A stretch of 64,000 nt of DNA, from positions 2,485,501-2,549,500 of the forward strand of contig NZ_CP005188.1 of NCBI RefSeq assembly GCF_001563285.1. Direction: 5' to 3'. The position numbers and the translations under genes were made by a program. This document shows positions 1 through 8,408 of the stretch, in pieces. The notes beneath the pieces were generated by a model. That model was given only the letters and a program-made list of their open reading frames with translations, was not told the DNA's origin and did no database searches. Numbering within the stretch: the stretch's first letter is position 1; each line of letters starts with the position of its first letter. The DNA is from Sphingobium sp. MI1205. Lineage in GTDB: Bacteria; Pseudomonadota; Alphaproteobacteria; Sphingomonadales; Sphingomonadaceae.

Positions 1-377
1 TTGCCGGTCAGTTTCTTGTAGAAAGCGGCTGCGGGTTCATCGGGGAAAATCTCATGCAGCTTGCGCGCGACTTCCGCTGGCTCGCCGATCAGCCGGGAGG
101 GACGGACGGCGATCGAATAGGCATCCATCGTCCGGGCCAGCGGAACGCCATTGCGATCAACGATGTCGGCCCGTGCAGGGATGAGGCCGGACGCGCTATC
201 GCCCCCGTCCGCGCCCCGCGAAAAGACACCGACCCAGGCAAGACGCAAGATCACCACCATGGTGATCGCCATGAACAGGATGAGCAACAACATCAGGCGG
301 TTATGCGCGATCGCCGTCAGATCGACCCGCTGCTTGCCCGCTCTGGCACCGCCCGGCTGAACGATGATCGTCGCCAT
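1..377 (-). CDS. ftsI: Penicillin-binding protein FtsI (PBP3), N-terminal part
   Basis: Septal peptidoglycan transpeptidase of the divisome, cut by the window edge so only about 125 N-terminal residues are present. They show a short cytoplasmic tail, one membrane segment (about residues 28-50, LMLLLILFMAITMVVILRLA) and the start of the periplasmic PBP dimerisation domain, including IPARADIVDRNGVPLA. The catalytic domain lies outside. The ATG overlaps the stop of the preceding ftsL-like gene by one base (TGATG), so translation is probably coupled. Position after mraZ-rsmH-ftsL is the normal division-cluster order and supports FtsI over other class B PBPs. Confidence 0.88.
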   Translation of the reverse strand, partial: MATIIVQPGGARAGKQRVDLTAIAHNRLMLLLILFMAITMVVILRLAWVGVFSRGADGGDSASGLIPARADIVDRNGVPLARTMDAYSIAVRPSRLIGEPAEVARKLHEIFPDEPAAAFYKKLTG

Positions 378-1027
378 CAGCGCGCGCCCTTCCTGCGCTC
401 ACGCGCCGCCTTGGTGCTGATATCGCCCAAGGTGCTGTCATCCAGCAGCTTGGCGTCGAGCATCGCCATCCGTTCAGCGCGGCGAGCGACAGGATTGGGC
501 TTCGACACGTCGGAGTCCTCCTTCGCCTTTTCCGCCGCACTGCGAGCAGCCGACTTGGCGACCACTTCAACATTGTCGGCGGCGTGAGCTTCACGAATGA
601 CGGCAATGTCGCTGCGGATCTGGGTCGCCGCTGGGCTGGCCGGGGCGGGCTGCGGCGCGGAAGGCAGATCGGCAGGGGTTTCGACCATCGCCACCATCAC
701 CGGCGGCGCGACATAATCAGGCCCGTTGGGCTGGATGCCATCCAGATTCGCAAGCGCCCGCTCGCCCCCCAGATATTGCTGGGTCGTCGGCGTCGCATAC
801 ATGAAGTCGTGCTGGTTCCACCGCTCCAACTGCCGCATGCTCGCCCGCGCGCTGAACTCCGTTTCAAGATAGCGGATGTCACCCCGCGCCCGCGCGATCT
901 GGGCCTGCACCTTCATCAGTTCGTTGCGCTCGGTCGCGACTTTGAGCGACACGAGGTAGGCGCCCAGCGCGCCCAGCGCCACCAGCAATATCCAGATCAG
1001 GCTCTGCAACCTCTTGACCGCGATCAT
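377..1027 (-). CDS. ftsL: FtsL-like cell division protein
   Basis: A 216-residue bitopic protein: a short basic N-terminus, a membrane segment (about residues 7-27, [19 protein letters not shown]) and then a heptad-like stretch to about residue 70, as in FtsL, which joins FtsB and FtsQ to regulate septal synthesis. The Ala/Pro-rich C-terminal half is longer than classic FtsL (about 100-120 residues). It sits between rsmH and ftsI, where FtsL is always found, and overlaps both by a few bases. The name rests mostly on position and topology, because FtsL sequences diverge strongly. Confidence 0.72.
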   Translation of the reverse strand: MIAVKRLQSLIWILLVALGALGAYLVSLKVATERNELMKVQAQIARARGDIRYLETEFSARASMRQLERWNQHDFMYATPTTQQYLGGERALANLDGIQPNGPDYVAPPVMVAMVETPADLPSAPQPAPASPAATQIRSDIAVIREAHAADNVEVVAKSAARSAAEKAKEDSDVSKPNPVARRAERMAMLDAKLLDDSTLGDISTKAARERRKGAR

Positions 1028-1983
1028 GAACGCATACTCCGCGAAGAACCGGAAACGGGGGCATCCGTGCGGACCGCGCTGCGCAGCGTAGCGGAGCGGG
1101 CCCGCGGGTTGCGGGCGAGTTCGCTCTCGCCGGGACGAACGGCTTTGGCGGGCTTGCGAAATGTGGGCGCGTCACCCGCTCGGCGCTCGGGCAGGTGCCG
1201 CGATCCGGCCCCTTCGCCGCCGCTGCGCTTGCGCAGGAACTGCTTGACGATGCGGTCTTCAAGGCTGTGAAAGGTGACGATAGCGAGCCGCCCCCCCTCT
1301 TCCAGCATCGCCTCGGCCACTTCCAGCCCGCGCTCCAATTCTTCCAGTTCGCGATTCACATGGATGCGGATCGCCTGAAATGCCCGGGTCGCCGGATCTT
1401 TCTTGTCATGCGGCTTATGGCCCAGCGCCCTGCGAATGACGCTGGCGAGCTGGCCGGTGCGCTCCAGAGGGCGCGCTTCGACGATGGCGCGAGCCACCCG
1501 GCGTGAGCGCGGTTCCTCGCCGTAGCGATAGAGGACATCGGCAATTTCCTGTTCAGGGGCATTGTTCAGGAAGTCGGCGGCGCTCATCCCGCTCTGGCTC
1601 ATCGTCATGGTGAGCGGCCCATCCGCCTGGAACGAAAAGCCGCGTTCCGGCCGATCAAGCTGCATAGAGGACACGCCGATATCGAGTGTGACGCCCGATA
1701 CGTGCGACACACCCCGCTCGGCGAGCAGCTCCTTCATGCGGGAAAATTCCCCGGTGATCAGCGTGATGCCATTTTCGTCGGCCAGCGCCTGCCCTTCGCG
1801 GATCGCATCAGGATCCCGATCGAATGCGAAAACCGTCGCGCCCCTTGCCGCCATAGCGCGCGAGTAGCCGCCCGCGCCGAAGGTGCCATCGACATGAACC
1901 TCACCGGGGGTGATGGCGAGAGCGTCGAGCACTTCATCGAGCAGAACCGGGATATGGCGATCCGGATCGACAGCAGCGGTCAC
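1024..1983 (-). CDS. rsmH: 16S rRNA (cytosine(1402)-N(4))-methyltransferase RsmH
   Basis: SAM-dependent methyltransferase (MraW) that N4-methylates C1402 of 16S rRNA. The N-terminal [13 protein letters not shown], the SAM-binding [12 protein letters not shown], and the later [13 protein letters not shown] and [15 protein letters not shown] are family signatures. I take the GTG at 1983 as the start (319 residues): it forms a GTGA overlap with the mraZ stop and has GGAGG seven bases upstream. A TTG at 2016 would add 11 residues but has no comparable site. The C-terminus overlaps the ftsL-like start by 4 bases. Confidence 0.93.
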   Translation of the reverse strand: MTAAVDPDRHIPVLLDEVLDALAITPGEVHVDGTFGAGGYSRAMAARGATVFAFDRDPDAIREGQALADENGITLITGEFSRMKELLAERGVSHVSGVTLDIGVSSMQLDRPERGFSFQADGPLTMTMSQSGMSAADFLNNAPEQEIADVLYRYGEEPRSRRVARAIVEARPLERTGQLASVIRRALGHKPHDKKDPATRAFQAIRIHVNRELEELERGLEVAEAMLEEGGRLAIVTFHSLEDRIVKQFLRKRSGGEGAGSRHLPERRAGDAPTFRKPAKAVRPGESELARNPRARSATLRSAVRTDAPVSGSSRSMRS

Positions 1984-2477
1984 TTGACGCCTCCGGCTGC
2001 GCGCTGATCCAGCCAACGGCGGACCTTGTTACGGATCAGTTCGGGCCGATCCTTGCTATCGACCAGCGTTTCCGGCTTCCAGATCTGGATGTAGCGGCCC
2101 ACGCCATAAAAGAAGACGGCATCGCCAATGCCATATTCTTCCTTGATATCGGGGTGCATGGCAAAGCGGCCGCCATCGTCGAAATTCACCTCCTCGATCG
2201 TGCCGAGGCGGCGTTCCAATTCCAGATCGGCGTTATAGGCGCGGCCTTGCGCTCTTGCTTCGCGAGCCAGTTCCTCGACCTCGGTGAACAGGAAGCGGCG
2301 ATGCGATTCTCCAAAGCCCGTGGCGCAGGGGTTGTCGCCATGGACGGAGAGATAAAGCCGCGTTTCGCCGCCGCTGGACTGCTTGACCTGTCGGCGCATC
2401 TCCAGGGGCAGCACGAACCGGCCTTTGCCGTCCGCGACGCTGAACGCGTTGCCCGTAAAGAGAATGATTTCCGACAC
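1980..2477 (-). CDS. mraZ: Transcriptional regulator MraZ
   Basis: DNA-binding protein of the AbrB-like fold that opens the division and cell-wall cluster and usually represses it. It begins [19 protein letters not shown], with the family's FxGxxxxxxDxKGR box, and carries a second such half later in the protein. I prefer the GTG at 2477 (165 residues, preceded by GAGGGG) to the ATG at 2528, because MraZ proteins begin just before the first repeat and the extra 17 residues are low-complexity. The stop overlaps the rsmH GTG. Confidence 0.9.
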   Translation of the reverse strand: MSEIILFTGNAFSVADGKGRFVLPLEMRRQVKQSSGGETRLYLSVHGDNPCATGFGESHRRFLFTEVEELAREARAQGRAYNADLELERRLGTIEEVNFDDGGRFAMHPDIKEEYGIGDAVFFYGVGRYIQIWKPETLVDSKDRPELIRNKVRRWLDQRAAGGVK

Positions 2478-2616
2478 GTTCGGACTGCTGCCCCTCTGTT
2501 CGCAGGGGCGCAGGCCATCGTCCGCCAAACCACATCATCGCGGTCGGCGCACAGGACTAACAAAGCCTGACAAACCCCTATGGCTTTTAGATACCAAGCG
2601 GCGCGCGACAAGAAAA

Positions 2617-2640
2617 GGGAAAAGTCGGGAGATTTTGGGA
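2617..2640. promoter_or_regulatory. Putative MraZ operator: three GGGA repeats at 10-bp period
   Basis: On the plus strand GGGA occurs at 2617-2620, 2627-2630 and 2637-2640, exactly one helical turn apart (AGGGA, CGGGA, TGGGA). In other bacteria MraZ binds direct repeats of TGGGN with 5-bp spacers upstream of its own gene. This cluster lies about 140 bp upstream of the mraZ GTG, in the right place for autoregulation. Assignment is by pattern and position only. Confidence 0.6.
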
Positions 2641-2661
2641 AATCCTGTTTTGTTCTGGATT

Positions 2662-3900
2662 TTACTCCCTATCCAGTCGGACAAAGGCGTCTGGCTTGCC
2701 AGATGACCCGCGCAAGAACCGGCGAAAACACCCCGGACCAGCGACGCTTCCCATGATTGCCCACATAATCCCGGCAACGATCGACCACCGCAGGGCGAGC
2801 GTCAGGCTGGTGACGGATTTGAGCCATGAGCGCGAATCCATTGGTTCGCCACCCAACTGCTCGACAATGAAGCCGGGCGTGTCGGCGCTCCATCCGCGCA
2901 TGTTGAGCGGCTCCGCCTCATCGACCAGCCAAAGCCGGTCGTCGATCAGGTCGGCGTCCGCCACCAGCACGGCATGCCCGCGCCCCAACATGCAACGTGC
3001 AATCAGCGCATCTTGTTCGACCCAACATTTGGACGGATCGCGGACCGCGAAGGAGGAAGCCGTCATGGTCGTGAGCAAGCTGCCATTAGCCAACACCTGC
3101 CGCTTTTCTCCTGTTGATGAAGGAGGCAGCAATGCCACGCCCCAGCGGGCCAGCAGCGGCGCGAGCATCGTGACTGCCGGGGCGCGACGGCGATCACCCA
3201 ATGGCAAGGGAGATGGCCAGCGGAGAAGTGGGTCAGCGAGCAGCACCATATCTCCTCCCCGGCGCACCCAATGATCCAGGGAAGATAATTCCGCGTCCGA
3301 CAAGCTGCGTGGCTGGGCCAGCAAGACCGCCTTCGCACCCTGCATCCCGGGCAACAATAGGCTGTCGATTGGCCGCACCTCGAAACGCTGGCGCAGTATC
3401 TGGATGATCGGCGCGTCAGCGTGGGATTGAATCCCATCCTCCCCATCCTGCCAGAAAAGCGGAAGCGCGCTGATCACCGCCAGCACGGGCCGCTCTTTTG
3501 TCGGTTTGATCGGAGACTCGGCAGAAAGCCAGCAAGCAAGACCCGTCATTCCCACCAGCAGCAGTCCTGTCCGCCACCGGACGGGCAGGAACAGCCCTGC
3601 TCCAATGGCCAAAACGACGTCAAGGCACAGCCAAGCGATGGCGGTATGGCCCGGCAATCGCCCCGTCGCCAGCGATGCGAAGAGGATGGCCACGCCCAAA
3701 CTTCCCGCGCCGATCCAGACGGCATGAAAGGTGCTACGCCTCGCCCCAAGCACCGCAGCGGCCATCACGAGGATCAACGCGGGCCAAGCCCAGGCGCGCA
3801 GATCGACCTGACCGGTGCGAAGCACCGCCGGAAGCCCGGCAAGCAGGAAGACGAACTGGCCCGCACAGAGCATCACGAAGGTGCGAAGCGCTGCCGTCAT
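2662..3900 (-). CDS. Membrane protein with GldG/DUF4350-like domain
   Basis: A 412-residue protein of uncertain function. The first about 125 residues hold four or five hydrophobic segments. A soluble alpha/beta region follows (about 135-350) with ILRQRFEVRPID, AVLLAQPRSLSDAELSSLD and VRRGGDMVLLADP, which resembles the domain in GldG-like ABC-associated proteins and DUF4350 proteins, where a flexible loop follows 'WVRRGGxLVLLAD'. One more membrane segment lies near the C-terminus. It precedes the mra operon on the same strand, with a small membrane protein gene and cysK upstream. The family link is my reading of the motif; no transport partner is nearby. Confidence 0.5.
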   Translation of the reverse strand: MTAALRTFVMLCAGQFVFLLAGLPAVLRTGQVDLRAWAWPALILVMAAAVLGARRSTFHAVWIGAGSLGVAILFASLATGRLPGHTAIAWLCLDVVLAIGAGLFLPVRWRTGLLLVGMTGLACWLSAESPIKPTKERPVLAVISALPLFWQDGEDGIQSHADAPIIQILRQRFEVRPIDSLLLPGMQGAKAVLLAQPRSLSDAELSSLDHWVRRGGDMVLLADPLLRWPSPLPLGDRRRAPAVTMLAPLLARWGVALLPPSSTGEKRQVLANGSLLTTMTASSFAVRDPSKCWVEQDALIARCMLGRGHAVLVADADLIDDRLWLVDEAEPLNMRGWSADTPGFIVEQLGGEPMDSRSWLKSVTSLTLALRWSIVAGIMWAIMGSVAGPGCFRRFLRGSSGKPDAFVRLDRE

Positions 3901-3921
3901 GAAATGCGCGCTGCTGGCAGG

Positions 3922-4227
3922 TCAGCGCTCGGACGCTTGGGGATCGCGGTCCATCGGGTTTCTCAGGTTGGGGTCGGGTTGCAGGTCGGGGACGATCGGC
4001 TGCTGCTCAGGTGCTGGCTGCACGCCTAGTTCCGCCAGTGGCTCCTTGGGCGCCACTGCGTTTAGATCCAGGGTCGGCACGGCCGGCGGTGGGATCGCCG
4101 GATCGTCGAGCCGCGCCTTTTCAATAACGATATTGGCCAAGCCTACCAGGAGCACCACGCCCGCCAGCCCCGTCAGGCCGATCTGGACACGCTGCAACCC
4201 TTCCTGCCGGCGGGGATGTTCAGCCAT
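3922..4227 (-). CDS. Small hypothetical membrane protein
   Basis: 101 residues. A basic N-terminus (MAEHPRRQEGLQRV) is followed by one hydrophobic segment (about residues 16-35, IGLTGLAGVVLLVGLANIVI) and then a Pro/Asp/Glu-rich tail without recognisable motifs. Topology suggests an inner-membrane anchor with a periplasmic tail. It lies between cysK and the GldG-like gene on the same strand with short gaps, so probably one transcription unit. I do not recognise a family. Confidence 0.55.
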   Translation of the reverse strand: MAEHPRRQEGLQRVQIGLTGLAGVVLLVGLANIVIEKARLDDPAIPPPAVPTLDLNAVAPKEPLAELGVQPAPEQQPIVPDLQPDPNLRNPMDRDPQASER

Positions 4228-4271
4228 CGAAGCGCTCTTTAGTTCTTGGTCGCCGCGACCCGTGTCGGCGA

Positions 4272-5273
4272 TCAGCGATTGTGCGCGAGCCAGGGGAACA
4301 CCGTCAAGCCTTTCGACTCAAGCCACTCGCGATTGTACAGCGTCGAAAGGTAGCGGAAGCCAGTGTCGCACAGGATCGTGACGATTCGTTTCCCCGGCCC
4401 AAGTTCACGCGCCAGCGCCACGGCCCCGGCGACATTAATGCCCGACGACAAGCCGAGGCATAGCCCCTCTTCCGCCAGCAATCGCTTGACCCAATGCAGC
4501 CCCTCCTCATCGGAGATACGGAACTGGGTGTCGATTGGAGCACCTTCCAGATTGGCCGTGATGCGCCCCTGCCCGATGCCTTCGGCGACCGACGATCCTT
4601 CCGCCTTCAATTCGCCATGCGCGTAATAATTGTACAATGCCGCGCCATAAGGGTCGCTCAACGCGATCGTGATGTTCTCATCATGCGCCTTCAGGCCCAG
4701 CCCCACGCCAGCGATCGTGCCGCCGGTCCCGGCCGCGCAGGTGAAGCCGTCAATCTGTCCGTCCATCTGGGTCCAGATTTCTTCCGCGGTGCCGACGATA
4801 TGCGCCTTGCGATTGGCAATATTGTCGAACTGGTTGGCCCAGATCGCATTTTCCGTCTCTTCGGCAATCCGGCGGGACGTGTGGACAAAATGGCCGGGGT
4901 TGGAATAGGGCGCCGCTGGCACGGTGACGAGTTCAGCCCCCAACGCACGCAGCGTATCCATTTTTTCGCGGCTCTGCGTTTCGGGCATGACGATGATCGT
5001 CTTGTATCCCTTCGCATTGGCGACCAGCGCCAGGCCGATGCCGGTGTTCCCGGCCGTCCCCTCGACAATCGTGCCGCCGGGCGTCAGCAATCCCTTTTCC
5101 TCGGCGTCGTTTACGATGAAGAGCGCAGCGCGATCCTTCACAGAAGCGCCCGGATTGGCGAATTCGCATTTCGCGAAGATGTCGCAGCCTGTCGCTTTGG
5201 ACGGGCCGGCAAGGCGCACCAGCGGCGTGTTGCCGATCAGGGCGAGGCTGTCATTGTGCACTAGCATTGTCAT
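4272..5273 (-). CDS. cysK: Cysteine synthase A (O-acetylserine sulfhydrylase)
   Basis: PLP enzyme that makes L-cysteine from O-acetylserine and sulfide. The PLP lysine is in PGASVKDRAA, the substrate loop is EGTAGNTGIGLA, the phosphate-binding loop is GTGGTIAGVG, and the C-terminal serine region is LGLSSGINVAGA. About 333 residues from the ATG at 5273; ATG 5267 is almost as likely, while the longer in-frame extension to 5303 runs past the usual start. The TAGNTGIG form rather than TSGNTGIG, and the length, resemble alphaproteobacterial cysteine synthases of the CysK/CBS superfamily, so exact substrate preference is not certain. Confidence 0.88.
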   Translation of the reverse strand: MTMLVHNDSLALIGNTPLVRLAGPSKATGCDIFAKCEFANPGASVKDRAALFIVNDAEEKGLLTPGGTIVEGTAGNTGIGLALVANAKGYKTIIVMPETQSREKMDTLRALGAELVTVPAAPYSNPGHFVHTSRRIAEETENAIWANQFDNIANRKAHIVGTAEEIWTQMDGQIDGFTCAAGTGGTIAGVGLGLKAHDENITIALSDPYGAALYNYYAHGELKAEGSSVAEGIGQGRITANLEGAPIDTQFRISDEEGLHWVKRLLAEEGLCLGLSSGINVAGAVALARELGPGKRIVTILCDTGFRYLSTLYNREWLESKGLTVFPWLAHNR

Positions 5274-5443
5274 CGCATAGCGGAGGGGATGCACGCTTGC
5301 CAAGCAAGGGAATGCTGATCTGCCCCAAGCGCCGTTTGCAATGCCCAGCCGAAACGGAAGGCAGGAGAAGGAAGTGGCAATGCTTTTGCGCTAACGCGTC
5401 CTCGCGGCGCTATTGCCGCGGTCGTTTCAAGAGGCGGGCTGGC

Positions 5444-6364
5444 TTGCACATAACAGGCGAGCAATTGCGGCATGCGGCACTCACCGCTCTGGCGCTGATG
5501 GCAGTCGCCATCCCGCGCCTGATCACTGCTGCGCCGCTAGATGTGCTGGCCGACGCATCGGGAAGAAACGAGGGCGCGGAAAAGCCGGGCGAAAATTTCC
5601 CCGGCTCCGCCTATTTCTTTGCCGATGACATGTTTCAGGATCCGCCGACGATCGCGGGGAGCAGCAAGCATGTGCTGAGGCTGGATACTGTTCAGGCTGC
5701 TCCTGCGGGCGCATTCCGTGGGCTGACTCCACTGGACGGCTATCGCGCAGTCAACTGCCTGACGTCCGCAATCTATTATGAGGCGGGCAATGAGCCTGAA
5801 GAAGGGCAGCGCGCCGTTGCTCAGGTCGTGCTCAATCGCGTCCGCAGCCCCCTTTGGCCACATAGCGTGTGCGGCGTAGTGTATGAAGGTTCGGACAGGA
5901 CCGATCTGCGCTGCCAATTTACCTTCAGCTGCGATGGTTCGATGGCGCGATCAAGCGATTTGCAAAGCTGGATACGCGCGCGCCGAATCGCAGAGCAGGC
6001 GCTCGCGGGCCGGGTATATGCTCCCGTCGGCTTGGCCACTTTCTATCATACCCTGGCGGTCAGGCCGTCCTGGTCTGCGTCCAAGCGTCCGATCGCAGTG
6101 ATTGGCGCGCATATCTTTTACCGCAGCCCCGGCTTTCACGGGACCGAAGCAGCATTTCGAGTGCCCTATTCCGGTCGGGAGCAACAATCGGGTCCTGCCA
6201 GACGAAGGGGGCCGACAGAGGCGGTTGCGACGGAGCGCTATTCCCTGCCAACCGACGAAGTCCGCTATCCGCCGCCCACCTCGATCACACCAGATGTGCA
6301 GGACAATCTTCCCCCATCCACCATAAGGCCGGAATATCGGAACAGCGGCCGCCCGCTGATCTGA
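5444..6364 (+). CDS. SleB-type cell wall hydrolase
   Basis: Secreted or membrane-anchored peptidoglycan hydrolase. The SleB/CwlJ-like domain (about residues 100-215) contains the family signature CLTSAIYYEAGNEPEEGQRAVAQV, with a catalytic Glu in YYEAGNE, then VVLNRVRSP and a C-terminal FYRSPGF. A hydrophobic N-terminal segment (LRHAALTALALMAVAIPRL) fits a signal anchor. The frame is open back to 5267, but that would overlap the divergent cysK start, so I choose the TTG at 5444, preceded by AAGAGGCGGG. The last about 70 residues are Pro/Arg-rich and probably disordered. Confidence 0.82.
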   Translation: MHITGEQLRHAALTALALMAVAIPRLITAAPLDVLADASGRNEGAEKPGENFPGSAYFFADDMFQDPPTIAGSSKHVLRLDTVQAAPAGAFRGLTPLDGYRAVNCLTSAIYYEAGNEPEEGQRAVAQVVLNRVRSPLWPHSVCGVVYEGSDRTDLRCQFTFSCDGSMARSSDLQSWIRARRIAEQALAGRVYAPVGLATFYHTLAVRPSWSASKRPIAVIGAHIFYRSPGFHGTEAAFRVPYSGREQQSGPARRRGPTEAVATERYSLPTDEVRYPPPTSITPDVQDNLPPSTIRPEYRNSGRPLI

Positions 6365-6435
6365 TGGCCGCGATTTTTATACCCTTCTCAGGGCATTCGT
6401 CACAACTGATTGAATATAAATAATAATAAAAAAAT

Positions 6436-6599
6436 GCGTTTGTGAAGGAGGGGGGAACCAAATGCGGTTTTAATGGGTTCTGCATACCGGATAGCAAATC
6501 TTTTGCCCCCCGCTCTTGCTATCCAAAAAAACATGAGCCCGGAACGTTTCTCCCCCCCCGACGCGTTCCGGGCTCAGATTTTAGGGGGCAAATTTCCCC
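6436..6599 (+). ncRNA. Candidate structured RNA: tandem hairpins with G-rich and C-rich loops
   Basis: The gene-free stretch 6365-6705 holds regular inverted repeats. Hairpin A: GCGTTTG 6436-6442 with CAAATGC 6459-6465, loop containing GGAGGGGGG. Hairpin B: GGATAGCAA 6489-6497 with TTGCTATCC 6516-6524, loop containing GCCCCCCGC, followed by seven A. Hairpin C: a perfect 12-bp stem, 6535-6546 with 6564-6575, loop containing CTCCCCCCCC, followed by AGATTTTAG. A small GGGG/CCCC hairpin follows at 6585-6599. Several alphaproteobacterial small RNAs expose C-rich loops that target Shine-Dalgarno sequences. Boundaries, strand and function are inferred; no known family is claimed. Confidence 0.5.
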
Positions 6600-6659
6600 A
6601 TAATCAGAGATATTTCCGGCTGCGGAACGTAATTCCTGACCGTGGGTTCTCCCTCAGCC

Positions 6660-6682
6660 GCCGGATAGCGCGGCTATCCGGC
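6660..6682 (+). promoter_or_regulatory. Perfect 10-bp hairpin in the entericidin leader
   Basis: GCCGGATAGC (6660-6669) pairs perfectly with GCTATCCGGC (6673-6682) around the loop GCG. It lies 24 bases before the start codon of the entericidin-like gene and just before its GAGGAG ribosome binding site. The arm CCGGATAGC also occurs in hairpin B upstream (6488-6496), so the two elements could exchange partners. Confidence 0.55.
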
Positions 6683-6705
6683 TCAAATGTTCGAGGAGAC
6701 GAACC

Positions 6706-6834
6706 ATGACCAAGAATATCCTTGCCGCCCTGCTTCTTACAGGTTCGCTGCTGGTTGCGGCGTGCAACACTGTGGAAGGCGCTGGCAAAGACGTGCAGAG
6801 CGCTGGCGAGGCTGTCGAAGACGCCGCTGATTAA
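6706..6834 (+). CDS. Entericidin A/B family lipoprotein
   Basis: A 42-residue lipoprotein. Signal peptide MTKNILAALLLTGSLLVAAC with a lipobox ending VAAC, followed by a short amphipathic, acidic tail NTVEGAGKDVQSAGEAVEDA, which is the entericidin pattern (NTxxGxGxDV). Small lipoproteins of this family are widespread in proteobacteria and linked to stress and envelope homeostasis; the antidote/toxin role known for the E. coli pair cannot be inferred here because only one copy is present. GAGGAG precedes the ATG by seven bases, and a strong terminator follows. Confidence 0.88.
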   Translation: MTKNILAALLLTGSLLVAACNTVEGAGKDVQSAGEAVEDAAD

Positions 6835-6866
6835 GCATCTCGAAATGAGAGGCTCTCATACTCACA

Positions 6867-6893
6867 GGCCCGTCTATGGCGGGCCTTTTTTTT
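6867..6893 (+). terminator. Rho-independent terminator after the entericidin gene
   Basis: Stem GGCCCG (6867-6872) and CGGGCC (6880-6885), loop TCTATGG, then eight T (6886-6893). It ends exactly at the tatC stop codon on the other strand, so it closes the plus-strand unit at the convergent junction. Confidence 0.85.
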
Positions 6894-7678
6894 CAGGTGG
6901 AAAGGTCTGCGCCGTCTGAACCGGCGGCTCCGCGCGCCTGTTTCCGGTCAGTGAACCAGATCGCGATGATGGTGATTTCATACAGCAGAAGCAGCGGAAT
7001 GGCGAGCATGAGCTGTGACACGACATCGGGTGGCGTGAGGACGGCAGCGACGATGAACGCGGCGACGATCATATAGCGGCGAAGCCCGATCAGCTGCGCG
7101 CGGGTGACGAACCCTGCGCGGTTGAGCAGCATCAGCAGCACGGGCATCAGGAAGCTGATGCCGAATGCAAGAATGAACTGCATGACTAAAGTGAGGTAGG
7201 CGTCGGTGCTGGGGAGCGCCTCAACCTGAAGTCCGCCGCTATCTCCCTGAAATTGCAGGAAGAAATGAAAGGCGGTTGGCATCACGACATAATAAGCGAG
7301 GCTGGCCCCCATCAGGAACAGTACCGGCGTCATGACCAGGAAGGGCAACAGCGCCTTCTTTTCCTTGGAATAAAGCCCCGGCGCGACGAAGGCCCATAGC
7401 TGATTGGCGATGATCGGGAAGGACAGGCAGAAGGCCCCGAAGATCGCGACCTTCACCTGCACGAAAAAGGCTTCGTAAAGCTTGGTGTAGACCAGCCGAC
7501 CGCCACCATCGCCAAAGGCTTCCTTCAGCGGATGGACGAGGAAGGCGAACAGCTTGTCGGAAAAATAGAAGCAGACGGCGCCCGTGATGAACAGCGCCCA
7601 TACGCACTTCATCAGCCGGCCCCGCAGTTCGATCAGATGGTCGAGCAACGGCGCCTTTGTATCGTCAATGTCCTTCAT
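6893..7678 (-). CDS. tatC: Sec-independent protein translocase TatC
   Basis: Core twin-arginine translocase subunit, 261 residues with six predicted membrane helices. The N-terminal [16 protein letters not shown] is the conserved signal-peptide-binding segment of TatC, with the family Glu and Arg. Later motifs include [25 protein letters not shown] and [16 protein letters not shown]. It overlaps tatB by 4 bases (ATGA), and tatA lies just upstream, forming a complete tatABC operon that exports folded redox proteins. Confidence 0.96.
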   Translation of the reverse strand: MKDIDDTKAPLLDHLIELRGRLMKCVWALFITGAVCFYFSDKLFAFLVHPLKEAFGDGGGRLVYTKLYEAFFVQVKVAIFGAFCLSFPIIANQLWAFVAPGLYSKEKKALLPFLVMTPVLFLMGASLAYYVVMPTAFHFFLQFQGDSGGLQVEALPSTDAYLTLVMQFILAFGISFLMPVLLMLLNRAGFVTRAQLIGLRRYMIVAAFIVAAVLTPPDVVSQLMLAIPLLLLYEITIIAIWFTDRKQARGAAGSDGADLST

Positions 7679-8106
7679 GCCGGAGCGTCGCCCTTACCTG
7701 TAGCCGATTGCGCCGCGATGTAGGGCGGCCCGTCCGCGGCAGCTGCGGGCTTGGGCTCAGGAGCGGCGGGAGCCGACTGAGCGACGAAGGGAGGCGGAGG
7801 CGCTTCCGCAGCCGATGTGGCAGGGGCAGGCGCCGACAGCGGCTCCATCGCCGGAGCGAATGACGGTTCAGCCGGATGTTCCTGCATGATCCGCCTGTTC
7901 TGGTCGGCCCATTTCTTTTCGAGCTCTTCCACTTCGACTTCGCGCACCATGGCGTCGATCCCGGTGCGGAAATGGCGCGCCATGCCGCGCGCCTTCCCGA
8001 TGACCTGACCCACCTTGTAAAGCGCGCGCGGCAAATCCTTTGGGCCTATGACGATCACCGCGATGATCACGATCAGCAGAAGTTCGGTCGAACCGATATC
8101 GAACAT
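7675..8106 (-). CDS. tatB: Sec-independent protein translocase TatB
   Basis: 143 residues. The N-terminal membrane helix ([22 protein letters not shown]) has the TatB-typical Glu at position 8, then the GPKDLP hinge and an amphipathic helix to about residue 75. The tail from about residue 80 is Pro/Ala-rich and probably disordered. It lies between tatA and tatC and acts with TatC as the receptor for twin-arginine signal peptides. Confidence 0.94.
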   Translation of the reverse strand: MFDIGSTELLLIVIIAVIVIGPKDLPRALYKVGQVIGKARGMARHFRTGIDAMVREVEVEELEKKWADQNRRIMQEHPAEPSFAPAMEPLSAPAPATSAAEAPPPPFVAQSAPAAPEPKPAAAADGPPYIAAQSATGKGDAPA

Positions 8107-8137
8107 GCGCGCCTACCGTTTGGGCGTGAAACGAAAA

Positions 8138-8380
8138 TCAGGCCTTGGTCTTTTCTTCTGTGGTCACGGTCGGCGCGTCCTGTTCGGGCACCCGATGACC
8201 TTCGATCCGGCTCGCGGGTTTTGCGGACGTGGCGTCATCATCATCGTCGGCCATGCCCTTCTTGAAACTCTTGATGCCCTTGGCGACGTCACCCATCAGC
8301 CCCGAGATCCGGCCGCCGCCGAACAGCAGCATGACCACCAGGAGAACGATGACCCAGTGCATCAGCGAAAAGGAACCCAT
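8138..8380 (-). CDS. tatA: Sec-independent protein translocase TatA
   Basis: 80 residues. One short membrane helix ([22 protein letters not shown]), the FGGGRI hinge, then an amphipathic helix with [12 protein letters not shown] and an acidic run of five Asp. This is the TatA pattern; there is no Glu in the TatB position. First gene of tatABC; it forms the translocation assembly in the membrane. Confidence 0.94.
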   Translation of the reverse strand: MGSFSLMHWVIVLLVVMLLFGGGRISGLMGDVAKGIKSFKKGMADDDDDATSAKPASRIEGHRVPEQDAPTVTTEEKTKA

Positions 8381-8408
8381 TTAACTTTCTCCTGAAACGA
8401 AGCCCCTT

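Noticed and set aside
2478..2528. Upstream start for mraZ adding 17 residues
   Set aside because: MraZ proteins begin just before the first repeat, and the GTG at 2477 has a better placed ribosome binding site.
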